A stretch of 64,000 nucleotides of DNA, taken from positions 248,001-312,000 of the forward strand of contig CM049997.1 in assembly GCA_016630955.3 (NCBI GenBank), read 5' to 3'. Source of the DNA: Didymella arachidicola. Taxonomy: Eukaryota; Ascomycota; Dothideomycetes; Pleosporales; Didymellaceae. Shown piece by piece: positions 36,401 through 46,992 of this stretch. Under the pieces are notes generated by a model. That model did no database searches. It had not been told where the DNA came from and saw only the letters and a program-made list of their open reading frames with translations. Position 1 is the first letter of the stretch. Every line of letters begins with the position of its first letter. A program made the translations under genes and the position numbers.

Positions 36401-36505
36401 AAATATGCGTGTCTAACGTTCGCTCCCAGTCGACGCAACGACTGCTGCGCATCAGACGCCGAACACCAAAGCTACCTGACGATGTCGTTGCCTCGAGCAA
36501 GCAGG
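33493..36505. other. gene-poor region between permease and a Pro/Ser-rich protein
   Basis: About 3 kb. The left part is GC-rich permease promoter. At 34387 an ATG opens a short frame reading MASKDITRLAAISLPFLSF... that looks like a hydrophobic signal or anchor and ends at a GTACGT donor-like site, but I could not find a convincing following exon. Other open frames (34119-34739 plus, 35732-36181 plus) show no family features. Confidence 0.4.
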
Positions 36506-37630
36506 TCAAGTACCAGATATACCTCCACAGAGCAGATTCAATGTCAAAATCAAGATCCAAAGCCGCTCCACGTCCCTACTCTTTCGTCCTGGGAGCGATT
36601 TCCACCGCCATTGTACGCGTTGAACCTTCTCGCTCTTACCTGAAGGTGGCGCAGAGAGGCGGTCTAGAGCGGAAGCACGCTTGGTAGCGAGGAAATGGTA
36701 GAACTCGATCTTCATCTCCTTCCGGCGAACGTCTGCTCCTTCGGTAACGTCGGCCTGATCATAATTGTTGGGTGGTGATGGAAGTAGAATTGTGGGGGGT
36801 GAGCGATACTGCTTCAAAGCTTGGTCTCCTTCGACCTCATAATGGTGAGCTGACAAAGTAAGATTATCGTGAGGGATGGCAGGTGGTGTTCTTGGCCACA
36901 GCCATGTTGGGGTCATACCATCCCATGTGCCACAGTCGACTATGCTCGGTGTTGCGGTCCTCAAAAATGTAAGTCGTTGGTTTGGAGTGCCAGGCGACGG
37001 CGTTCTACTCTGCAGAAGCGTGGGTGACGTAGGAGAGATGGTACGGTCGAAGATGGAAAGTGGTGATGCTGGGAGTAAGGATGAGTCCAGTCTGAAGAGC
37101 TTTGTTGTGAGTCGTGGCACTGGTGGTGATAGGAAGGGGTTGTAAGGTGACTGCGGAGATCTCGGTGAGTTGGCTGCATCTGGTGAGATTGGGAAGCGAG
37201 CTGAACGAGATGGTGTTGACGGAAAACGAGGGACATCTGAGTACAGCGACTTTGGCGGAAGAAGGAGCCGCGGTCTCAAAGGTGAGATTCGCATAATCGC
37301 TTGCTCTGATAATATTGTCGTTTCTTCGCTCTGGGAAGAATACCAAGATGACGTTGCTGAGGTCTGTGACATTGCCGAGTCGCGTTGTTTGAACGTGTCT
37401 ATATTCGTTTCAAGTAGCATATCTGCCGGAGACATCGAAGGCAAGATAGCAGAAGGCGAGGAGGGTGTTTCAAGGTCCCAGAAGGACAGCGCTGGTACAG
37501 GAAGAGTATCTTTATCAAGACAGAACGGATAAGTCACCCTCCTTGGTGTGGGTGGGCGGCGAAGCCGCCAGAGCGAAGCTTTGGGGATGGGTATGGGCAG
37601 CGAATTGGCCTTTGGACGAGCTAAGGGCAT
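36506..37630 (-). CDS. Pro/Ser-rich hypothetical protein
   Basis: A 374-residue frame starting at an ATG at 37630. Composition is dominated by Pro, Ser, Thr, Arg and Leu with many SP/TP pairs (for example SPRSPQSPYNPFLSPP), so most of it is probably disordered and could be phosphorylated by proline-directed kinases. Toward the C-terminus a more ordered piece appears (RRKEMKIEFYHFLATKRASALDRL). Right after it there is a good intron donor (CAG then GTAAGA, about 36640), so the last 45 or so residues given here may be intron and the true C-terminus may lie in a downstream exon, to the left on this strand. Such disordered proteins with a short conserved C-terminal helix are common in fungi. No function can be named. 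Confidence 0.5.
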   Translation of the reverse strand: MPLARPKANSLPIPIPKASLWRLRRPPTPRRVTYPFCLDKDTLPVPALSFWDLETPSSPSAILPSMSPADMLLETNIDTFKQRDSAMSQTSATSSWYSSQSEETTILSEQAIMRISPLRPRLLLPPKSLYSDVPRFPSTPSRSARFPISPDAANSPRSPQSPYNPFLSPPVPRLTTKLFRLDSSLLPASPLSIFDRTISPTSPTLLQSRTPSPGTPNQRLTFLRTATPSIVDCGTWDGMTPTWLWPRTPPAIPHDNLTLSAHHYEVEGDQALKQYRSPPTILLPSPPNNYDQADVTEGADVRRKEMKIEFYHFLATKRASALDRLSAPPSGKSEKVQRVQWRWKSLPGRKSRDVERLWILILTLNLLCGGISGT

Positions 37631-38740
37631 ATTTAGAACCTCTATCCCAGACGATGTTCAAATCCCCCGACCAATCGCCGAACCACGGCCCAAATCAGAG
37701 CAGCCTAAATACTCTCAGCTGTTCCTGCATGCTAGATCTTATTTTCGATCTTGCCGTTCAGTACAGTCCTCGACCCTAACCTTGGTGCAAAGACATCAAG
37801 CGCCGGGAGCATGATTTACCACGCAGCTGGCGGGCAAAATGTCTATAGTCAGATATACAGAGTGCCACAAGACTACCGGGAGAATGTTGTTGAGCGCAGA
37901 TCATGAGATGACCAAAGACCGGCGAAGAGCTCAGTCGACTCTGTGTCGGCGACTGGGTTCTTTGCCTGGCTCGAGACATTCGCGAGTGTGCTGATCAGGA
38001 ACAGTGTCCCGAGACAGGGCGTTGCTCAGTCCCAAATATCATTCCTAAGAATGTCGTGACCAAGACATGTTTCTCAAGATCGACAAGGTTTTCTGACACG
38101 TGGCTGCCATGTGAGTTGTGAAGTCAGTGTTCAATTGTGGCGGTGTCAAAGTGCGACAAATTATGGAGAACATCAGGGGCAATACTGGCGATGATCAACG
38201 TTAGCGTATAATATAATATGGATTGAGACAGTCGTAGCTGACCTTAGTGAGACATATTGAACAGGGCATCAGAGATCCTGGCGACATATGTGAGTGCAAG
38301 CTAGCTCACGGACTACAGCTCGCGTCGGTTATGACTGAAGCTCTGTCTCATTGTGCGGTGTATCATCGCCTTGAGCAGGACCCGATCCGACTAAGTGGTG
38401 CCTCAATCTCAAAGCCAACAGGTGATGGCCAGAGAATCATTTCTAAGACCCCTTGTATCACGCAGCTCGTGCGCAATGTTTGATGGTTCTGTTTCTGTGC
38501 GACTGTCATCGCTGTTACCGTGTTAGAAAACCACGCATACTGACCAGTTCATGCATATCGGCAGCAAGTTGTTGATCGTGTACGAAGAGAGCCTGAACGT
38601 AAAGCCTTCAATATCGGGTGAAGAAGTAAAACATTATTCGTCATCCGTGCTGACAAAGACAAATGAGCATACAGAAGAACTGAGCCTGAAAGCTCAGCGC
38701 AATACACTCAGGGTATCTTCTCATGGCGCGTCCTCCCAGC
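37631..38740. other. intergenic region
   Basis: About 1.1 kb between the Pro/Ser-rich gene and the sugar permease. An AT-rich patch (TATAATATAATATGG near 38206) is visible. No gene supported. Confidence 0.45.
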
Positions 38741-40537
38741 CTACATCTCCGTGACGTTGTGTACCTGTCCACCAGCGACCTCGATCTTAGCGCGTTTGAG
38801 GGAAGCCTTACGGGGATTAGGTGCCTCGAAAATATCCTTGAGTTCTTCTAAAGTCTTTCCGGCAGTTTCAACGAAAAAGAAATAGATGAAGGCGATCTCG
38901 ACACAGATCCAAGCAATGTACACCAGGTACAGCTTCCATTTGATCTTCTCCATTCCGACAGAGATACCGTATGTGTTGACCACCATGGCGATGTTGAGGA
39001 AGAGGAAGTTGGCACCTGAACCCTTGGCTCGAGTCCTGTTCTCGAGACACTCTACAGCGTACAGTGTCTGAAGTGGTGTCCAACCCCAAGCAAAGATAAT
39101 ACCGAAGCAATAGATTGAAACAATCGTACCATACGCAAGGTTGTTGGACTCCGTCGCGGTGGCAGTAAAGGCAGTCAGAAGGACGTAGAAGAAGAGGCCG
39201 CCAGCCAAACCGCCAAGCAACATCTTGCGACGCCCAAGCCTGTCGAGAAGGGTAGCTCCGTATACAGCACCCATCATACTGAAGATAGGGTTGATGGCAT
39301 TGATCAGCAGCTGCTCGTTGGGCCCGTCGATACCGGCGTTCTTGACCATGAGGGGCATGAAGTAGGACACAACGTTGTTGCCTAGAAGTTACCGTTAGCA
39401 ATTGACCGACAACACCGGCACTTATAGTGTGCAGAATTTGTAAGGGAAGATCGTAATGCATACCGGACCACTGGCCAAAGAAAGCCATTGCAATGACCAT
39501 CATCATGCGGTAGCGGGCGGCCTTGGTGTTGTACAGCTCGCGGAAGTCCCACCACGGATTGTCATTACGCGTTACTGAGAAGTCTTCTGTGATTTCACGC
39601 AATTGAAGCTGGACAAGGGGGTGGTTTTCATCGCCGTCGCCGTGGTACTTGGCCATGATCGCAATGGCTTCCTCGCGCCTGTCTTTGGCGAGCAACCATC
39701 TGAGCGTTGAGTCAGCAAATGCAACAACACCATGACTCGAGAGTCACGTACCTTGGGGTCTCTGGAAAGAACATGATGAAGCACATGACGAGTCCAGGGA
39801 TGAAGCATTGTACGACAGTTGGGAGCCTCCACGCCCACGAGTTCTCGAAGTGCTTGTTAGATCCATACGTCGTCCAACCAGCGATGATATTGCCCAACCA
39901 CCAGAAGTTGTTATACATGCCAGCCATCGTGCCTCGGTAGGCTGGGTGTGCCAACTCGACGGTGTAGGCGGGTCCAGCAGCAGAGGCGATTGAGGCGCCA
40001 AACCCAAGGAGAAACCGGCCACCGATGAAGTGACCCATACCATGTGCAGTAGCTTGAACAGCAGTTCCAACTATAACGAGCAGGCAGCCGACAAATATAC
40101 ACACGCGGCGACCGTAGCCATCAGCGAGGAAGCCACAGAAGGGGAAAGCTGCGATCTGGCCCAAGTTGTAGATGATGAAAATGATGCCGGTGCTGGATCC
40201 CTCTCCCGTCAGATTAAAGGTGGTCTGGTATGGCTTCATGGCGTTGATGGCGCCCATGAGAGAGGAGTCAAAGCCGTTCATGGTGGATACAAGGTACCCA
40301 ATACCCATAATCATGTACAATTGAATCATACTCTTGGACCACAACTTGGGCTTCTGGGCCTCAAGAGCAGCAGCTGGAATGTGTTAGTGGTACTCATGGT
40401 GAGATACAAGCACAATGCGTACCAAGTGCCACGGAAGCAACAGTCTTCTCTTGAACATTCCCACCCTTGTGCATGTTGTCGTCGACAGCGCTGAGCTGAT
40501 GAGTAACAGCACCCATGCTGTCTTTGTTCTCCGCCAT
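38741..40537 (-). CDS. lactose/galactoside-type sugar permease (MFS)
   Basis: Four exons, 40537-40423, 40373-39752, 39699-39464, 39381-38741; 537 residues. A sugar transporter of the major facilitator superfamily with 12 helices. Seen: YLVSTMNGFDSSLMGAIN in helix 1; GFLADGYGRRVCIF (loop 2-3 signature GR-x-GRR type); GRFLLGFGASIASAAGPAYTVELAHPAYRG; FFPETPRWLL (PETPRWL type); and, after the middle loop, LLDRLGRRKMLLGG and FVETAGKTLEELKDIF (PETKG-like position). The helix pattern AMAFFGQWSGNNVVSYF is typical of the LAC12/lactose permease subgroup. It stands head-to-head with a GH2 beta-galactosidase, 926 bases apart, the same arrangement as LAC12-LAC4 in Kluyveromyces. Substrate lactose or another beta-galactoside is inferred from this pairing and the subgroup. 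Confidence 0.9.
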
Positions 40538-41463
40538 TGTGGGGTTTGAGGCTTCCACGATGAGTGTCAGAGTTGAGTTTGCGCAACCGTTGGAACTGAT
40601 CGACACAAGAATCCGGGGAGTGGGCCACTTTATAGACTTGGTCTATCGACAGGCTTCTCCGCAAAACAGGGTGTGCACTGCTGCATGAAAAGTACGCCGA
40701 GGCAGCTGCCATGTTCAATCTGCACCGATGCCCGTTTCTCCCTCATCAAAGCTTGTCGGTAACCGCCATGCGACGCGCCAAGTGAGCTTGTGCCGCCGTA
40801 ACGAGGTCAGGCAAGCTCAGAACATGCTTTAGCAAAGAGACAGCGCGCCTCGGCCGGCGGATGCAATGCTGTGAGAAGAATAGGTGGCGGCTGCGACTCT
40901 AGGAAAGTCATGGCCGTTTCGTAATGGCGGAGGATGCGTAGTCAGACATGATTCGCAACTGCCCGTTCTCGGCTGCCATGCGAGTCGCGGCGAGACGTCT
41001 CGACAGATGTGGAGAAGGGCCCCGAGGTGTCGGCTGCGCTACGAGAGCGAATTCGTGGAGAGATCCGGAGGCGGTGGGCCAAAGTGCGGAAAATGTGCAG
41101 GAAAACGTGTTGGCGCTAAGACAAAGCAGTGAAGGCTAGTTTGCAATGTACTGAAATTAAGCCACACTTGGTAGTAGTCCCGTCGATCTTGCATGAACCC
41201 CGCCCGATCCAACCACCATGATGTGGGCAAACCTCGACAAGGAACGTTTTGTTGCAACCCGTCGGCTATTTCCCGATCACCCTTTCTGCATCACATGAGG
41301 AGCAAACCACACTCTTGGCCACACATGCACACCCGGACGGCTTTCCCAATCAGTCCATGCCATGATATGCGGGACACAGTACTCCGCGTATTGTGGAGCA
41401 GCATGGCATTTTATCAGTTGAACAACCGCGCTCGTTGGCATTCCTGACTTCAACACATTCACC
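40538..41463. promoter_or_regulatory. shared divergent promoter of the sugar permease and beta-galactosidase
   Basis: 926 bases separate the two start codons, so both promoters lie here. Strings matching the carbon-repressor (CreA) consensus SYGGRG are present, for example GCGGAG at 40927-40932 and CCCCGC (reverse of GCGGGG) at 41198-41203. The consensus is short and expected by chance, so this supports glucose repression only weakly. No clear paired CGG site for a Gal4-like factor was found by eye. Confidence 0.45.
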
Positions 41464-44400
41464 ATGGCTTCAAGCACACGGCCGGCAGATTCTCCAGATT
41501 GGAACAACCTCAGTGTTTTGCACAAAGGGACGCTTCCCGTCCGTGCTTACTTTCACAACTATGCATCTGAAGCTGATGCTCTCACATATGATGTGAGCAA
41601 ATCCAAGACGCACAGCCTTTCCGGAACATGGAAGTTTGAACATGCCAATTCGCCTTTCGAGGCTCCCGAAGGCTTTGAGGCACCCTCGTACGATACGTCT
41701 AAATGGGACGATATCACGGTACCTGGCATGTGGCAGCTACAAGGTTATGGAAAAGGACCACAGTATACCAATGTTCAATACCACATTCCAGTCGATCCCC
41801 CAAATGTCCCGTTCACAGAAAATGAGACTGGTTCCTATGTACGGAAGTTCAAGGTTCCGGAGGATCTGAAAGATGGACAGATTCGTCTCAGGCTCGAGGG
41901 TGTCGACTCTGCCTTTCATGTCTGGGTTAACGGCAAGGACATTGGATATTCCCAAGGCAGTAGGAACCCTGACGAGTTTGATATTACCTCCGTTGTTGAC
42001 AAGAATGGCGAAAACACTCTCGCAGTGCGTGTCTACCAGCACTGCGATGGAACATATATTGAAGATCAGGATCAATGGTGGCTGTCTGGAATGTAAGTAC
42101 AAGTGTCTTATTCTATGATACCAACTGACTTCTTCAGCTTCCGTGACGTATTCCTTGTGGGCTTCTCTAGTGAAGCTCGCATTGAGAATGTCTTTGTCCA
42201 GACCCTCCTGGACGCCTCATACACAGATGCAGAGCTGAAAATAAGAGTCAACACCACGGGAGCCGGCAAAATCGCTGTTAAGCTTCTAGATGCAGAAAGG
42301 AAGACGATCGCCTCAGAAGAGGCAGATGCAAGTACAGGGACATCAACGAGCTTCAGCATCCCAGTCAAGGATCCACTCAAATGGACCGCAGAGTCACCAA
42401 ACCTCTATCATCTGGTAGTCTCCATGGGTTCGGATCAACATGTTGCGCACAGGGTTGGATTCAGGCAGGTCGAGATGAAGGACGGACTTATCAAGGTCAA
42501 TGGCAAGCGCGTAGTGTTTCGCGGAGTCAATCGCCACGAGCACCATCCGCAATTTGGAAGGACCATTCCACTCGACTTTCTCAAGCGCGACCTTTTGACG
42601 ATGAAGCAGCACAACGTCAACGCGATCCGCACCTCACATCAGCTCAATGACCCACGTCTGTATGACCTGGCTGATGAGATGGGCTTCTGGGTGATCGATG
42701 AAGCTGACCTTGAGTGCCATGGATTCGAGTGCATCGCCGATGCCGCGCTCTCAAAGCAGGAACGCGAACTTCCTTTCCGTGAGCGACAGCTGTTGACAAG
42801 GGCTAAAGCTGCCGAGTGGACTACAAATAACCCAGACTGGACTCAGGCCTACGTTGATCGTGCCGAGCATTTGGTCAAGAGAGATCAGCTGCACCCCTCC
42901 ATCATCATCTGGAGTCTCGGCAACGAGGCTTTCTTCGGTCAGAACTTCAAGGCCATGTACAATCACATCAAAGCCTACGATGATAGCAGACCCATCCACT
43001 ACGAAGCAGACATCTATGCAGAGACCATGGATATGTACTCCAGGATGTACCCTCCAATCGACGAGATCGTCAAGTTTGGCGAGGACACAACAAAAACAAA
43101 GCCCCTCGTGCTCTGCGAGTTCATCCATGCCATGGGCAATGGGCCAGGCAACATCAAAGAGTACATTGACGCCTTCTACAAGTACCCTACTCTTCAAGGC
43201 GGTTTCGCGTGGGAGTGGGCGAACCACGGTCTTCTCACCAAGGACAACCAGACCTCGGAAGAGTATTACGCCTATGGTGGTGATTTCGAGGAGGAAGTGC
43301 ACGATGGTACATTCGTCATGGACGGATTGGTCAACTCCGACCACACCCCCAACGCTGGCTTGATTGAATACAAGAAAGCCATCGAGCCTGTACAGCTTCT
43401 CGAGTCTAGTGGCAACACAGCAACCTTCATCAACCGATATGACTTTGTCACACTGGATCACCTGATATTACAGTACTCAGTCGTCTCTGAGTCTGGCGCA
43501 GAAAGCAAGATTGGCTCCCTTGAGATCCCCTCTGGAGTCGCGGCGGGTCAAACATTTGACATTGGCTTACCTCAGGTTGGTGGACTCGAGGGCGAAACCC
43601 TCCTGAGCCTGTCTTTCCAGCTGAGAAATGGGACTCCATGGTTGGAGAAGGGCTTTGAGATCGCCACCGCTCAAGTGTCGGTTATCTCCTCTCCTGTTCT
43701 GAAGACGTTGTCCAGCTCCATCGGTGCACTCGACATCGACACATCCACAAGGAACATCCTGAAGGTCACTGGAGGCAAATCGACATGGACCTTCAACACC
43801 CTGCACGGCACACTCAACTCTTGGGGCCAAAACTCATCCGAAATAATCTCAAAGGCACCAGAGCTCGACATCTTCCGTGCGCCCACCGACAACGACATTC
43901 CCCAAGACGGCTGGGATTGGAACGACAAGAAGCTCAACCTTGCAAAGGCCTTCACTCGCAAGGTCGAATGGTCGCAACCAGGAGACTCAGAACTCCAGGT
44001 GACGGTGCACCAGCGCATTGCCCCGCCAGTGCTTTCCTGGTCCATCGACAGCACAATCTTGTACACATTCAAAGGCGATGGGTCCTTGTCGATCAGAGTC
44101 AACGGCATACCCCAAGGCGAAAACCTCCCGCGTACACTTCCACGCATCGGCCTCGTCACGGAACTACCGTCGCAGTTCCAAAACGTGGAATGGTTCGGGC
44201 GTGGCAAGGGCGAGTCCTACCGCGATAGCAAGCTCTCCCAACCCATTGGCAAGTACGACGTGTCTAAAGTCGACGAGCTATGGGTCGATTACGAAGTGCC
44301 CCAGGAGAGCTCGAATCGCACTGATACACGATGGGTTAGGATCGGCGATGGGAAGGTATCTTTGCTGGCGCAATTCGTTGATGTGAAGAACGACAGCGAG

Positions 44401-44625
44401 AACAGGAAGAGCTTCGACTTCCAAGCTAGTCACTACCGCATGAAGGATGTTGCGGAGGCGAAGCATCCTCATGAGCTGAGGAAGAAGAAACGGGACGAGG
44501 TTGTGCTCAGACTGGATGCAGAGCACCACGGTCTGGGTAGTGGCAGTTGTGGACCGAGAACACTCGATCAATATGCTCTGTTGACTGAACCGTTTGAATT
44601 CGAGGTTTTGCTACAGGTAGAGTAA
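41464..44625 (+). CDS. beta-galactosidase, glycoside hydrolase family 2 (intracellular)
   Basis: Two exons, 41464-42092 and 42138-44625 (45-nt intron); 1038 residues, close to E. coli LacZ and Kluyveromyces LAC4. Order: N-terminal sugar-binding domain (VPGMWQLQGYGKGPQYTN, then WWLSGIFRDVFL), immunoglobulin-like domain, TIM-barrel with RGVNRHEHHPQFGR, acid/base E473 in WSLGNEAFFG, nucleophile E537 in LCEFIHAMGNGPG, GGFAWEWANHG, then the C-terminal beta-galactosidase small-chain domain (FRAPTDNDIPQDGWDWN ... ENRKSFDFQASHY). There is no signal peptide, so the enzyme is cytosolic and needs a sugar importer; the permease next door fits that need. It splits lactose or other beta-galactosides into galactose and a second sugar. 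Both catalytic glutamates are present. Confidence 0.96.
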
Positions 44626-44662
44626 AGCAATGGCGCTGGTGGGCTTTCAGTCTCATAAATCC

Positions 44663-44740
44663 ACATAGACTTATTACATAGTATGCGGACACAGACTTAT
44701 TACATAGTGTGCTGACATAGACTTGTGACATATCGTACAT
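44663..44740. repeat. 26-bp tandem repeat, three copies
   Basis: Three consecutive units starting at 44663, 44689 and 44715, each beginning ACATAGACTT or a one-base variant (ACACAGACTT). The first two differ at only a few positions, the third has diverged in its second half. It lies just downstream of the beta-galactosidase stop codon, in the short gap to the convergent SAP-motif gene, so it overlaps or adjoins both 3' ends. Confidence 0.85.
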
Positions 44741-44775
44741 CCATACCCTGAAATTCCAGCATCAGACCCGATATA

Positions 44776-45096
44776 CTAATAACCGCTACCATACATCTTC
44801 TCCACATCGTCGCTCACAAGCCGCTCAACCAACTCCTTCTTATTGCCGCGAACCCTGAGCCTTCTTCCCTTGCAAATCCTCCTGAGTTCCATTAGAGGAG
44901 TCTTCTCATACCGCACCATGAGGTGCACGCGCATCTGCCTGTGATATTCTGCATCATCCCACTCATCAGCCGGCGCATCGGCATCTGTTGCTTCTGCCCA
45001 GTCCTGCTCTGTGAAGGGTAAAGAACGGACGATCTGGTAGGGATCCACGTAAGACGATGAAGACGGGGTACGGGAATCGTTGGAGTGGGATGACAT
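44776..45096 (-). CDS. small SAP-motif protein
   Basis: A single exon of 106 residues. The N-terminal half is Ser/Asp/Glu-rich and probably disordered. The C-terminal half (about 55-100) reads MVRYEKTPLMELRRICKGRRLRVRGNKKELVERL, with the Leu/Gly spacing of a SAP motif, a helix-turn-helix-like DNA-binding element. It may therefore bind nucleic acid. Function otherwise unknown. It is convergent with the beta-galactosidase. Confidence 0.65.
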   Translation of the reverse strand: MSSHSNDSRTPSSSSYVDPYQIVRSLPFTEQDWAEATDADAPADEWDDAEYHRQMRVHLMVRYEKTPLMELRRICKGRRLRVRGNKKELVERLVSDDVEKMYGSGY

Positions 45097-45400
45097 CGCG
45101 CAAGGGTGGACTCGGTACCGAGGTTGGATGGAGGTAGGGGTGGTTTGGGTAATGCTGGTAGGCTCAGTGCGATCGGGCTTTAGTATGAGCAGGGGAGCCC
45201 GGGTGTGAACAGTGAAAGGCGTGTACTAGATAAGCGGTTTCCACAGAGGGTTGTTTGATATGTGTCTTGGTCGTGAAAGACATGTGTTGAACAAAGACAT
45301 TCACCTCGTTGAAGTCATGAGACTTTCAAGAAGACTGTGGTTAATATGATTGTGCGAGAGGTACCACCATCGTATAATCTAGCTATCCCATAGGAACAGC
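45097..45400. other. intergenic region
   Basis: About 300 bases between two minus-strand genes; nothing recognised. Confidence 0.5.
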
Positions 45401-46992
45401 TCACCCACCGATCCCATTCACCTTCACGTACACGCTCTTGACTTCGAGGTAGTGTTCCATGCTCTCTAACAAGCTCTCTCGTCCGGTGCCACTTCCCTTC
45501 CAACCGCCGAAAGGCAAATCCCAGCTGTTGGTCGGGCTGGTGCAGTTTACACCCAACATACCGCTTTCCAACTTCTTCGCCACCCTGAGCGCGCGCTCGA
45601 GGTCCTTGGTATACAGTGATGCATAGAGCCCGTACTCGGTGTCGTTGGCCTTGGAGATGGCTTCCTCCTCGGTGACAAATGCGTTCACGATCACAACTGG
45701 ACCGAACACTTCTTCCTTCGTAAGTCGAGAGTTCTCGGGCACGTCTGTGAAGATGATAGGGTGGATATGATGGGGGGATGCCCCTTCATTTGTGACGTCT
45801 TCGCCCGTGTCAATGGTAGAGCCTGCCTCGTCCCTACCGAGTGCAATGTACTTCTGGACATTATCATACTGTGTCTTGTCTGCTTGCGGACCGTGATTGA
45901 TGCCAGATTTTGTTGGATCTCCCAGCTTCCGTGTCTTCGCAACTCGCGCGATAGCTTCGATGAACCTGTCTTTGACCCTTTCTTGCACGTATATCCTACT
46001 GCTGGCAAAACAAGCTTGGCCAGAATTGGAGTTGATGCTGAGCTCAATGTCTTTTGCTGCTTGCTCGATGTCCGCGTCATCGAAGACTAACGAGGGTGAC
46101 TTACCGCCAAGCTCGAAGACAACTTTCTTGAGATTGGACTTGGCAGCAGCAATTGCAATAGCGCGACCTGTGCGTGTCGAGCCTGTGAACGAGAGAGCGC
46201 GGACTTTCATGTGTTCAGACAAAGCTTGACCTGATGTCTGACCGTGACCAGAGAGCACATTGATCACACCTGGTGGGAAACCGCACTTCTCAATCCATTG
46301 GGACACTTTCCAAGACTACCTCTTGTGTCAGTAATGCTTCAAGAATGAAATAATCGGGAAGAAATCCAGGGGGGCATTACTCACTGTCAAGGGCGCCTTT
46401 TCGCTCGACTTCACCACAACGCAATTGCCGGCCGCCAGCGCCGGTGCGACCTTCTTCGCAAAGAATATCAAAGGCGCATTCCAGGGTATGATGACTGCCA
46501 CGACGCCGAATGGTTGCCGCAGACTCAAGTTCAAGAAGCCCGGCGTGTTCAGACTGGTATGACCTTGCGGATACGCAGCTTCGGCGAAGTAGTTGTACTG
46601 CGTGACTGCGTAGTTGACATCGATGCCATGAGTGCTAACAGGCTTTCCCATGGATATGGCATCAAGTCGAGCAAGCTCATCTTTCTCTTGAACATGCAAC
46701 TCAGCTAGCTTCTTGAGAGGTGCGCCGCGTTGTAGAGGAGAGAGAGCGCTCCACGCTGGAAAGGCCGCCTGGGCAGCGTCGACAGCAGCGTCGACATCGT
46801 CGCGCGTAGCTTCCGCGACTGCAAGATACCTGTTAGTCACGGCAAAGTTTCCAGATATGTGGTTGGGATGTGGAGACTACCTTTGGCCACCAAATCACCC
46901 GTGTGTGGAGAGAACAGCTCGAAAGAGCCTTTGTCACTCGCTGACACAAATTTATTATTGATCAGTAGCTGCGTTTCGATTACGTCTGTCAT
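45401..46992 (-). CDS. NAD(P)-dependent aldehyde dehydrogenase
   Basis: Three exons, 46992-46881, 46818-46385, 46315-45401; 486 residues, the family norm. Oxidises an aldehyde to the acid with NAD(P)+. Seen: IIPWNAPLIFFAKKVAPALAAGN (cofactor-binding IPWN motif), KSSEKAPLT, SFTGSTRTGRAI, the general-base motif ELGGKSPSLVF, the catalytic cysteine C284 in NSGQACFASSR, EEVFGPVV and PFGGWKGSG near the end. No signal or presequence is visible, so probably cytosolic. The substrate is unknown; the pattern is that of broad-range fungal aldehyde dehydrogenases. The acceptor of intron 1 is placed at TTGCAG (46819-46824), giving VAEATRDD directly after the first exon. A transposon-like inverted-repeat element begins about 55 bases upstream of the start codon. 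Confidence 0.93.
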
